Origin: Clostridia bacterium
GTDB taxonomy: Bacteria; Bacillota; Clostridia; Monoglobales; Monoglobaceae
Assembly: GCA_017436245.1 (NCBI GenBank)
Contig: JAFSDN010000089.1
Span: 1 to 36,120, forward strand
Reading direction: 5' to 3'
Length of the DNA stretch: 36,120 nt
A program made the translations under genes and the position numbers. The notes under the pieces are model-generated. The model saw nothing but the letters and a program-made list of their open reading frames with translations, did not search any database and was not told the DNA's origin. This document shows positions 27,918 to 34,156 of this stretch, piece by piece (position 1 is the stretch's first letter; every line of letters starts with the position of its first letter).

Positions 27918-30248
27918 ATGAAAAAAAGAATGTTGGCAGCTATTATTTCATTGATAATGATAATAGCAACAGTAAGCGGTGTTTCCTTTGCGGAAACAGC
28001 AACCACGGGCGGCAATATTGTAACAACCGGGAGCCTGACAGATGAACTTGCCGATTTCTCAAATGTTTATTCAATAACAAACATCAGACAGGTGACGGAT
28101 AATGCACTTCTCACCTGTGAGGGTTACAACGATAACACAATCTGGCAGCTTGAGCACGGTGCAAAAGCTGCAGAAATTGTTTACAAGTTTGAAAAAGATA
28201 TTGAGCTTGCAAGTGTATATTTTGAGTTTTCGCGTGACGGAATAATGAAGTACCCCGTAATTTCCTGGTCGGAGAACGGCGTTACATACACAGACCTCAC
28301 AACAAGAATGGATGTTCAGAGGGGTGAGGATGAGGTTGTTCTTGCAGACTGGACAAGAATATTCAGCTCGTCTGAAGCAAATCTCTGGCAGTTTGGCTAT
28401 GCAACGACAAAGTCAATTCCTGCCAATGCACGATACATCAAAATTGAAATGCAGGAGGGTTCCCTTGCAACAGACAGAACATTTTTCAAAAAAATTGTTT
28501 TTTCGGGAATAAAGCACAGCGAGATTTCTGAGAGCATCACAGATGAATTCGAGAGCTTTGACAATCTGTATTCGGTATCTAATATCGGTGTCGTGTCCGG
28601 AAGTACAATTATGTCCGATAGCTCTCTCTGGACTGTAACTGACAAGACAAAAGCTGCTGAATTTGTATATAAGACAGCAGACAATTCGTTCTTTACAGCG
28701 GTATCTCTTGAAATTTCAAGAAACAATCCGATGATATATCCGATTATTTCATACTCAGTGGATGGTAGAAGCTTTACGGATATTACCAAAAGATTTGATG
28801 TTGTGAAAGGTGAAGATGCGGAAACATTGGCAGACTGGACAAGAATATTCAACGCCAATGATGCAAGTAGCTGGCAGTGGGGATATTCAACCTCCAAAAA
28901 TCTTCCTGTGGAGGCAAAATATATTAAGGTTGAAATTCCTGCCAATGCATCAACTTCAGCGTATTATCTGAGAAAAGCGGCGCTGACTGTTATGAAGCAC
29001 AACGTTCTTTCAGGTTCGGTGAATGATACCTGTGAGGATTTCAGCAATGTGTATAATTCAACAAATCTTCAGATTGCACCTGCATCGGCTGTGAATGAGT
29101 TTGCTGCAAAGGATACAACTGCATGGCAGATGATAAACGGAGCTAATGCGGCAGAGGTTGTGTATAAGGTGGAGGATAATGTTGAGTTGAGCGGCATTCA
29201 TGTTGAAATTGTCAGATGGGATCCAATTATTTTCCCCGTAATTTCTTATTCGGAGGATGGTTTGACTTATACAAATCTGAATACACCTATGACAAGTGCG
29301 TCATTGGTGGGTGCAGGTTGGGAATATATAGATTCTGCAACTGCAGATGGCAGAAATTTATATCGTGAAAGATATAAATTTGACGGCAGCTTCCCTGCAG
29401 GAACAAAATACGTGAAGATTTCTGTTCAGGCAGGTTCGGTTGCTAATAATGACATCAGAAAGCTGTTCTTTAATGAGATTGACCTGACAGCTATTGTTCG
29501 TAATGTTGTTTCTGAAAACGGTACTGACAGCTTTGCAGATTTCAGTAAGACATATTCAGTAACAAACATTGCACAGGTTGAAAACACCATAGAGTCAGAC
29601 AGCACACTCTGGACAGTTGCAGACAAAACAAAGGCGGCTGAGATTGTTTACAAAGCGGCAGATGGTCTTGCTTTTTCACAGGTATCATTTGATTTCTCAA
29701 GAAATGCGGCAATGAAGCATCCTGTTATCACATACTCGAGCGACGGTGAGAATTTCAAGGATTTGACATTCAGAAACACATCTGTCAAGACTGAGGATGA
29801 CGAAGTTCTTGCAGACTGGACAAGAAAATTCAATGCAGGTGACGGAAACCAGTGGCAGTGGGGATATGCAACAACAAAATCGGTTCCAAAGGGAACAAAG
29901 TACATAAAGATTGAAATTATGGACAATGCATCCGATAAGGCGTTCTATTTCAGAGAGGCTTCATTTGTTCTTGCGGCTCAGCCCGAAATGTCGCTTTCTG
30001 TGGACTTTAACGGCACAGCAGTTGTGAATATTGAAAAGGCGGGAACAGGTACGGCAAAGCTGATTGTTGCAGAATATGATATGGATGACAGGCTTGTTGC
30101 TGTTGTTTTAAAGGATGTTGATTTATCAAAGACAGGCGTTACAGACAAGAATCTGCCTGCTTCGGCAAACGGCTGGTATTATAAGGCATTTCTTTTTGAA
30201 GATATGAGCAGCTTTGTGCCGATGCTGGAATGTGCATCAAATCTCTGA
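27918..30248 (+). CDS. Secreted protein made of four discoidin-like modules
   Basis: A 776-residue exported protein (signal peptide ending near VSFAE) that is almost entirely four modules of about 160 residues, then a C-terminal domain ending WYYKAFLFEDMSSFVPML, like the end of the giant GH10 protein. Modules 1, 2 and 4 are the YPVIS/WTxIF subtype; module 3 is the second subtype (FPVISYSEDGLTYTNL). Module 1 is nearly the same as module 1 of the GH10 protein, including DVQRGEDEVVLADW. No catalytic motif is seen. It could be a polysaccharide-binding surface protein or a non-catalytic partner of the enzyme. ATG 27918 follows CAGGAGG; the frame is open 51 nt further upstream without a ribosome site. 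Confidence 0.8.
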   Translation: MKKRMLAAIISLIMIIATVSGVSFAETATTGGNIVTTGSLTDELADFSNVYSITNIRQVTDNALLTCEGYNDNTIWQLEHGAKAAEIVYKFEKDIELASVYFEFSRDGIMKYPVISWSENGVTYTDLTTRMDVQRGEDEVVLADWTRIFSSSEANLWQFGYATTKSIPANARYIKIEMQEGSLATDRTFFKKIVFSGIKHSEISESITDEFESFDNLYSVSNIGVVSGSTIMSDSSLWTVTDKTKAAEFVYKTADNSFFTAVSLEISRNNPMIYPIISYSVDGRSFTDITKRFDVVKGEDAETLADWTRIFNANDASSWQWGYSTSKNLPVEAKYIKVEIPANASTSAYYLRKAALTVMKHNVLSGSVNDTCEDFSNVYNSTNLQIAPASAVNEFAAKDTTAWQMINGANAAEVVYKVEDNVELSGIHVEIVRWDPIIFPVISYSEDGLTYTNLNTPMTSASLVGAGWEYIDSATADGRNLYRERYKFDGSFPAGTKYVKISVQAGSVANNDIRKLFFNEIDLTAIVRNVVSENGTDSFADFSKTYSVTNIAQVENTIESDSTLWTVADKTKAAEIVYKAADGLAFSQVSFDFSRNAAMKHPVITYSSDGENFKDLTFRNTSVKTEDDEVLADWTRKFNAGDGNQWQWGYATTKSVPKGTKYIKIEIMDNASDKAFYFREASFVLAAQPEMSLSVDFNGTAVVNIEKAGTGTAKLIVAEYDMDDRLVAVVLKDVDLSKTGVTDKNLPASANGWYYKAFLFEDMSSFVPMLECASNL
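28034..29972 (+). repeat. Four tandem copies of the discoidin-like protein module
   Basis: Four coding repeats of about 160 codons. They share the WQxGYxTxKxxP motif and a final strand of the form KYIKxExxxN with the five-fold array of the GH10 protein. Boundaries are approximate to about ten codons. Confidence 0.78.
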
Positions 30249-30267
30249 TTTGAAAGAGAATTAAATT

Positions 30268-31137
30268 ATGTATATTGACAAAACGGGTAAAAAATGGTAC
30301 AAGGTTGCTCTGCATCTGCACACAACCCTCTCTGACGGTTTGCTGACTCCTGAGGAAGTAGCAAAAAAGTATGCTGCAGACGGATTTGATGCAATTGCAA
30401 TAACCGATCACTGGCATTTTTATCCTCGCAATGAGCTTTCGGGCATTGAGATTATTGCAGGCTGTGAATATAACATGAACAATTGTGGAAGAGACACTAT
30501 AAAGGGTGTTATGCACATTGTGGGTGTTGGTATGAAGAAAGAACCCGTTTATAAAGCGGGGGCAACACGTCAGCAGATTATTGACGCAATCATCGATGTG
30601 GGCGGGGTGGCAGTACTTGCCCACCCCGCATGGTCACTGAACACAATGCAGGACGTGAAGGAGCTGAAAGGTTTTTCAATGCTTGAAATTTACAATGGCT
30701 TGTCGGCAGAGGATGGCCACAGTGCTTATTCGGGTTATATTGTGGATGTGCTTGCAAATGAAGGGATTTTCTTCCCGTTGACAGCAACACAGGATTCACA
30801 TTACTATGACGAAAGAGACGGTATTCCTTCATATGTTATGGTAAATGCCGAAAGCAACAGCACCAAGGATATTCTTGCGGCAATAGCCGAAAAAAAGTTT
30901 TATGCAACTCAGGGTCCTGAGCTTTATGTCAGACGTGAAGGTGCCAACATAATCGTTGATTGCAGCGAATGTGTCAGAATGGATTTTATTTCAAATTCTT
31001 CCGGCGGAAACAAGATTGTAAAGGGAGAAGGTATTACCCACGCTGAATGTAAAATCAACGAGTGGGAAAAATGGATGCGTGTTGAAGCCTTTGATAAGGA
31101 CGGAAAATGTGCATGGAGTAATTACATTGTTCTTTAA
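30268..31137 (+). CDS. PHP-domain metal-dependent phosphoesterase-like protein
   Basis: A 289-residue cytoplasmic protein with the metal-binding motifs of the PHP superfamily: HLHTTLSDG (H16, H18), AITDHW, an acidic ligand in IIAGCEYN, LAHPAW and TQDSHYY. PHP proteins hydrolyse phosphoesters or related bonds with two or three metal ions. The last 60 residues look like an added beta domain (LYVRREGANIIVDCSE). It is the final gene of the operon, 19 nt after the repeat protein and just before the terminator. Its place in a polysaccharide locus suggests a role in sugar-phosphate metabolism or signalling, which is speculative. Confidence 0.85.
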   Translation: MYIDKTGKKWYKVALHLHTTLSDGLLTPEEVAKKYAADGFDAIAITDHWHFYPRNELSGIEIIAGCEYNMNNCGRDTIKGVMHIVGVGMKKEPVYKAGATRQQIIDAIIDVGGVAVLAHPAWSLNTMQDVKELKGFSMLEIYNGLSAEDGHSAYSGYIVDVLANEGIFFPLTATQDSHYYDERDGIPSYVMVNAESNSTKDILAAIAEKKFYATQGPELYVRREGANIIVDCSECVRMDFISNSSGGNKIVKGEGITHAECKINEWEKWMRVEAFDKDGKCAWSNYIVL

Positions 31138-31140
31138 CGT

Positions 31141-31174
31141 AAAAGGCGGCTGTCGAACCGACAGCCGCCTTTTA
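31141..31174 (+). terminator. Strong intrinsic terminator of the glycan operon
   Basis: GGCGGCTGTCG pairs perfectly with CGACAGCCGCC over an AAC loop, flanked by AAAA and TTTT. It starts 3 nt after the PHP stop codon. It probably works in both directions and marks the end of the locus. Confidence 0.93.
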
Positions 31175-31268
31175 TTGAGCCTTAAAGCGTTAAATAAAAT
31201 ACAGAATGTTTTGCGTTTTGGACTGTTCCGGATATTGAAAACTGCGAGGGTTATGACAGTAATCCGAC

Positions 31269-31610
31269 CACTGTGACGACAGTGTAAAATATTATACATA
31301 TATCATCGTCGGGATATATTTCAGCATTGGCATATTAGCCTGATAGAAGCTATGCGAACCTGCCTGAAAATGCGTAATTTCGGTATATTTTGACTTGTCG
31401 TCCTTGACAGGCGCTAGCCTGTTAAAATCAGGTTCGGAGAACTTCTGTCAGGCTAGTGACACCTGAGTTTAGCAGGAGGATGCTATCGCAGGAAAAATTT
31501 CCAACTACAAATTGCGGGAATACTACTAACCGAGCAATATGCTTCAGGGGAGACAGACTTCAGGAATAAGTCTCTAAATACTGTTACATCGGTATTTTTA
31601 AATTTACTAT
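31269..31610 (+). other. Non-coding stretch with nested hairpins and a group I intron-like motif
   Basis: No credible gene lies between 31175 and 31630. The DNA is full of paired segments: CACTGT/ACAGTG (31269-31284); ATATATC/GATATAT (31298-31319); CTAGCCTG (31414-31421) with CAGGCTAG (31449-31456) enclosing AGGTTC/GAACTT; GGAAA/TTTCC (31491-31502). CAAATTGCGGGAA (31508-31520) equals the P element and preceding joint of the Tetrahymena group I intron. TTCAGGGGAGAC (31543) resembles the R element, and GTCTC (31570) could close P7. A P3 partner strand and P8 are missing, so it may be a truncated intron (perhaps an IStron remnant) or another structured RNA. Confidence 0.4.
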
Positions 31611-31629
31611 ATCAGGAAAATGAGAGGTA

Positions 31630-32199
31630 ATGGCAGTAAATTATACATATTCATTGCTTGATGAAGTGAAAGAAATTTTGGTGAAAATTAAATCAGCACA
31701 AAAGAAAAAAATATTTGGAAATTGTTATGAACAAAACGATTATATTTTTACTAAAGAAGACGGAAGTACATATTATCCTACATATCCGTCTCATGAATTG
31801 TGGAAATGTCTCAGGAGAAATGGGTTGTCGCATATTCGCTGGCACGATTTGAGGCATACAACAGCAAGTTTGCTTATAATCATTGTTGTGGAAACGGCAG
31901 AATGCCGTTTTAAGCGGAATATATTCCGCAACTTTCAAGCACACAGCTTGAAAGACACGCATGATTGCAATAATGTCGGTCTTTGAAAACCACAGTTGTC
32001 AAAGGAGTTTGCGATGTATCGCAAACTAAAAACGCAAAGCGTTTCACCGACTACGATTATACTGAAGGGTTGGCAAATGAAAGAAATATCCGAGTGGCTT
32101 GGACATGCGGACATAGGAACCACTATGAATATTTATGGTCATATTGATATGGAGCATAAAAAGGAGCTTGGGAATACTTTAAACGGGTTGCTTGCCTGA
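31630..32199 (+). pseudogene. Tyrosine recombinase remnant, truncated and interrupted
   Basis: The two flanking parts are in the same frame and together encode the C-terminal catalytic half of a tyrosine integrase: DEVKEILVKIKSAQ, NDYIFTKEDGSTYYPTYPSH, IRWHDLRHTTASLLI, then after the insertion LKGWQMKEISEWLGHADIGT, with H and Y of GHAD...NIYGH. The N-terminal half and the first catalytic arginine are missing; homology begins near 31645. A 183-bp insertion (31874-32056) splits the gene between LLI and GW, and its stop codon at 31984-31986 ends translation. Removing it restores the usual spacing. The gene ends close to a tRNA-Lys 3' fragment, as expected for a past integration at the same tRNA. 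Confidence 0.85.
31874..32061 (+). mobile_element. Six-hairpin MITE-like insertion
   Basis: A compact element of about 178-183 bp bounded by TTATA at both ends (31874-31878, 32057-32061), a likely target duplication. The ends are imperfect inverted repeats (TATAATCATTGTTGTGG against CACCGACTACGATTATA, 12 of 17 by eye). Inside are six hairpins: AAACGGCA/TGCCGTTT; the perfect palindrome GCGGAATATATTCCGC; CTTTCAAGC/GCTTGAAAG; CTTTGAAAAC/GTTGTCAAAG with one mismatch; AGTTTGCGAT/ATCGCAAACT; AAACGC/GCGTTT. It has no coding capacity. I do not recognise it as a named element. Confidence 0.75.
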
Positions 32200-32251
32200 A
32201 AAAAATAAATGTTAGAAAAGTGTTAGAAAGTTGGTCGCCTAAGGGTACGTG

Positions 32252-32296
32252 AATAGAAAAGAAAAACCCCGCAAAGTCTTGTGACTTGCGGGGTTT
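32252..32296 (-). terminator. Terminator of the tRNA-Lys transcript (minus strand)
   Basis: Read on the minus strand, AAACCCCGC...GACTT / AAGTC...GCGGGGTTT forms a strong stem with one bulged A and an ACAA loop, followed by TTTTTCTTTTC. It lies a few bases after the CCA end of the tRNA 3' fragment, so it is the original tRNA terminator. Confidence 0.85.
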
Positions 32297-32299
32297 AGG

Positions 32300-32344
32300 T
32301 GGTACACCTTCAGGGACTCGAACCCTGGACACCCTGATTAAGAG
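32300..32344 (-). other. tRNA-Lys(CTT) 3' fragment, attachment site (att)
   Basis: On the minus strand this is the 3' part of a tRNA: anticodon loop CTCTTAA, anticodon stem strand TCAGG, variable loop GTGTC, T arm CAGGG-TTCGAGT-CCCTG, acceptor strand AAGGTGT, A and encoded CCA. The 5' half is missing: the bases before the loop (ATAAGT) cannot pair with TCAGG. Such a 3' fragment next to an integrase marks the end of an element integrated in the tRNA gene; the intact tRNA should stand at the far end of the element, beyond the right edge. Confidence 0.88.
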
Positions 32345-32405
32345 ACTTATCAAAGCATATTTCAGGAAAATTCAAAATCGCTCAAAGCCTTGATTTTACT
32401 GCGTT

Positions 32406-32558
32406 TTTGTGCATTTTAGCTTTTTTTGAAATATGCTGATTTCAGGAGTTTGTGCACTACTTTGTGCACTGGAATGTGCAATGCACATAGACAAAAAAAG
32501 CCGACTGCAAGCGGCAGACGGCGGATTTTTGTATTCAGATAATTTGACTTTGTGCACT
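32406..32558. repeat. TTTGTGCA repeats, probable integrase arm-type sites
   Basis: TTTGTGCATT at 32406, TTTGTGCACT at 32449, 32461 and 32549, and a palindromic variant ATGTGCA-A-TGCACAT at 32474-32488. They cluster between the att site and the integrase stop codon, where arm-binding sites of tyrosine integrases are found. Confidence 0.55.
32493..32522 (-). terminator. Intrinsic terminator of the integrase gene
   Basis: On the minus strand GCCG-T-CTGC pairs with GCAG-T-CGGC (one mismatch) over a CGCTT loop, followed by seven T residues. It lies 12 nt after the integrase stop codon. Confidence 0.75.
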
Positions 32559-33560
32559 AAAATCATTGTTTTCTGTGCCGATGACGAAATCAGCCATAAT
32601 ATTTATTGCTGTTTTCTTGGTGTCCTCGATAACGTGCGTGTATGTGTTCAGAGTGGTTGATATGTTTGCGTGTCCCAGAACTCCCGAAACAGTAGATATA
32701 GGCACGTTGTTTTTTATCATATACGTTGCGGCGGTGTGCCTTAGTCCGTGAAATGTCACGCCCTCAATGCCGTTCTGTTTTGCGAAGTCTCTCCACCAAT
32801 GGGAAGGAGTTTGTAAACACATTATTTTTCCGTTCTGCTGTGTGAATATCCAGTCCTCATCAGCCCACTTGTCACCCCATATATGTTTTTCTCGGAGTTG
32901 CTCATTGTGAAGCCTTATAAGAATATTTTTGAGTATGTCCGGGAGGAAAAGAGAGCGTTCAGACTTCTTTGTTTTGGTTTCGTCCGTGAATGTTCCTACA
33001 CCGTCAACGGTGGAGGCTGCACGTCTGATTGAGAAATAATTCTCGTTAAAATCTATATCCGACCATTTCAGACCTACAATCTCCTGACGTCTCAGACTGC
33101 ACAGAATGGCAAAATAAAACATTGCCTGATACTTTAACGGCTCGGAGCTTATGGCGGTTGTTGCCGCCTTAATTTCGTCCTCTGTAAGTGCTTTCTTTTC
33201 GGGAGCGGTATATTTCGGGGTATCAATGCGGTCACAGGGATTGTTTTTCATATATCCCCATTTAACGCCCTTGCTGAACATAGCCTTGAGCATTTTATAT
33301 ACTGCGTTTCGGGTTCTGGCGCTCTTTACCGGGTCAATGATTCTGTGAAGGTGTGCCGGTGCGACTATATCCAGTTTGAGAGCAGATGCGCTCTTGATGT
33401 GTACGTCCCAGAGCTTGGAATACCATTCAGCGGTTTTCCTTCTCAGACTTTTCTTGACGTGGTGCTGCATCCATTCGCTGTACAGTTCCCCCAGAGTTTC
33501 AGGAACAAAAGAGACGTGCTGCATGAGCAGATCCTCACGCTCGTTGTAAAATTCAAGCAA
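32535..33560 (-). CDS. int: Tyrosine recombinase (element integrase), N-terminally frameshifted
   Basis: The longest intact frame has 341 residues and contains the core-binding domain (about 22-105) and the full catalytic domain: R157 in SLRRQEIVGL, K near 198 in TKTKKSE, H271 and R274 in HGLRH, H297 in LGHANIS, Y307 in NTYTH. The frame is open upstream as far as 33680 and encodes a typical arm-binding domain (EKYLLRLSLGFDDFGKRIQ), but it has no start codon there. The likely original start, ATG 33711 with AAAGGG before it, is in another frame. Removing one base from the AAAAGGGG run near 33671-33677 joins the two. So the gene is either inactivated, expressed from the weak TTG at 33560 without the arm-binding domain, or rescued by +1 frameshifting. 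It sits next to the att site, as integrases do. Confidence 0.85.
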   Translation of the reverse strand: MLEFYNEREDLLMQHVSFVPETLGELYSEWMQHHVKKSLRRKTAEWYSKLWDVHIKSASALKLDIVAPAHLHRIIDPVKSARTRNAVYKMLKAMFSKGVKWGYMKNNPCDRIDTPKYTAPEKKALTEDEIKAATTAISSEPLKYQAMFYFAILCSLRRQEIVGLKWSDIDFNENYFSIRRAASTVDGVGTFTDETKTKKSERSLFLPDILKNILIRLHNEQLREKHIWGDKWADEDWIFTQQNGKIMCLQTPSHWWRDFAKQNGIEGVTFHGLRHTAATYMIKNNVPISTVSGVLGHANISTTLNTYTHVIEDTKKTAINIMADFVIGTENNDFSAQSQII

Positions 33561-33666
33561 GAGCCGTTCTGCTTCTCTGTCATTGTTACATTCTACTACC
33601 TTTGACGGCTGAATTCGTTTTCCGAAATCATCAAAGCCCAGAGAGAGCCGGAGAAGATATTTTCCT

Positions 33667-33711
33667 TAGCCCCTTTTGGTTACGTGTCCTATGGACCTTT
33701 TCTTTTGCATA
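33667..33711 (-). other. Detached start of the integrase gene
   Basis: ATG 33711 opens a 14-codon frame (MQKKRSIGHVTKRG, then TAA at 33667-33669) that reads like the usual basic leader of an arm-binding integrase domain. AAAGGG lies 9-10 nt before the ATG. The rest of the gene continues in the +1 frame. Confidence 0.7.
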
Positions 33712-33736
33712 AAAAAATTCCCCTTTCAAATTGTTC

Positions 33737-33765
33737 TTGACACAAAGGGGAAACAGCGGTATAAT
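33737..33765 (+). promoter_or_regulatory. Perfect consensus sigma-A promoter
   Basis: TTGACA (33737-33742), exactly 17 nt, then TATAAT (33760-33765). It points rightward, away from the integrase and against the hic/XRE genes, and no protein gene follows on this strand. It drives the small RNA described next. Confidence 0.88.
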
Positions 33766-33778
33766 AACAGTGTTCTTG

Positions 33779-33845
33779 TTATTGCTGTTTGACCCCTACG
33801 GTCAACACAATATCCCTATTATTGCTGTTTGACCCCTGCGGTCAA
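33779..33845 (+). repeat. Two direct copies of a 27-nt hairpin module
   Basis: Copies at 33779-33805 and 33819-33845 begin TTATTGCTGTTTGACCCCT and differ at one base (A/G) in the loop. The period is 40 nt. They form the body of the small RNA. Confidence 0.85.
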
Positions 33846-33860
33846 AGTAATAATATCCCT

Positions 33861-33897
33861 GCCTTGTGTGTTCCAGCACACAGGGCATTTTTATTTT
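33861..33897 (+). terminator. Intrinsic terminator of the small RNA
   Basis: GCCTTGTGTG pairs with CACACAGGGC (one G-T pair) over a TTCCAG loop, followed by ATTTTTATTTTG. Confidence 0.85.
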
Positions 33898-33937
33898 GTT
33901 TTGTTGGTGTGTGGTCGCTCATCGGAGCGGATAAGTT

Positions 33938-34156
33938 TTATAAAAGTTTCAAAAAATCGTCAAGTTCTATGTTTGCCATATTCAATATACTTTTCAAAGT
34001 TCCCTTTGCAACCTCCGAATGGTTCGGAATGATTACTGTGTATGAGCCTTTTTGATATTTGATGTGGCTACCTCTCTGCTTAACAAATTCAAAGCCGAGT
34101 TTTTCAAGTGCTGATATAATTTCCTTTGGAGTGAGTACTGGATATTTTGAGCCCAT
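33938..34156 (-). CDS. hicA: HicA-family mRNA interferase toxin
   Basis: A 72-residue protein with the double-stranded-RNA-binding-like fold of HicA toxins, which cut mRNA. Family motifs: LTPKEIISALEKLGFEFVKQ, RGSHIKY with catalytic H31, VIIPNHSEVAKGTLKSIL. Its start codon overlaps the stop codon of the antitoxin gene by one base (TAATG), which suggests translational coupling and antitoxin excess. Length and motifs are complete, so the toxin is probably active. Confidence 0.92.
   Translation of the reverse strand: MGSKYPVLTPKEIISALEKLGFEFVKQRGSHIKYQKGSYTVIIPNHSEVAKGTLKSILNMANIELDDFLKLL

Larger units (their letters stand above)
33772..33897 (+). ncRNA. Candidate small RNA with two C-rich hairpins
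   Basis: A predicted transcript of about 125 nt running from the consensus promoter to an intrinsic terminator. It holds two near-identical modules, each with the hairpin TTGACC-CCTRC-GGTCAA, whose loop region exposes ACCCCT, followed by an unpaired ATATCCCT. C-rich loops of this kind in Gram-positive small RNAs (RsaE, FsrA) pair with ribosome binding sites. Here they could pair with AAAGGG before the integrase start on the opposite strand or with host messages. The name and target are unknown. Short reading frames through it have no ribosome site. Confidence 0.7.

Noticed and set aside
23485-28352. Similar DNA in two genes as an insertion sequence
   Set aside because: The similarity follows in-frame protein modules, without inverted ends or a transposase.
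32300-32344. Functional tRNA-Lys gene
   Set aside because: The D arm, the 5' acceptor strand and the 5' anticodon stem are absent; only the 3' part is present.
33779-33845. Two direct repeats as a miniature CRISPR array
   Set aside because: Only two copies with a 13-nt gap, no cas genes, and the units lie between a promoter and terminator as parts of one RNA.
33914-33931. CGCTC-ATCG-GAGCG hairpin as the hicBA terminator
   Set aside because: The stem is only 5 bp and has no T-run on the minus strand.
33789-34055. Open frames on the + strand from 33789 and 33829 (88 and 67 codons) as small protein genes
   Set aside because: No ribosome binding site; they run through the two repeats, the terminator and antisense to hicA. 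The small RNA explains the conserved features better.
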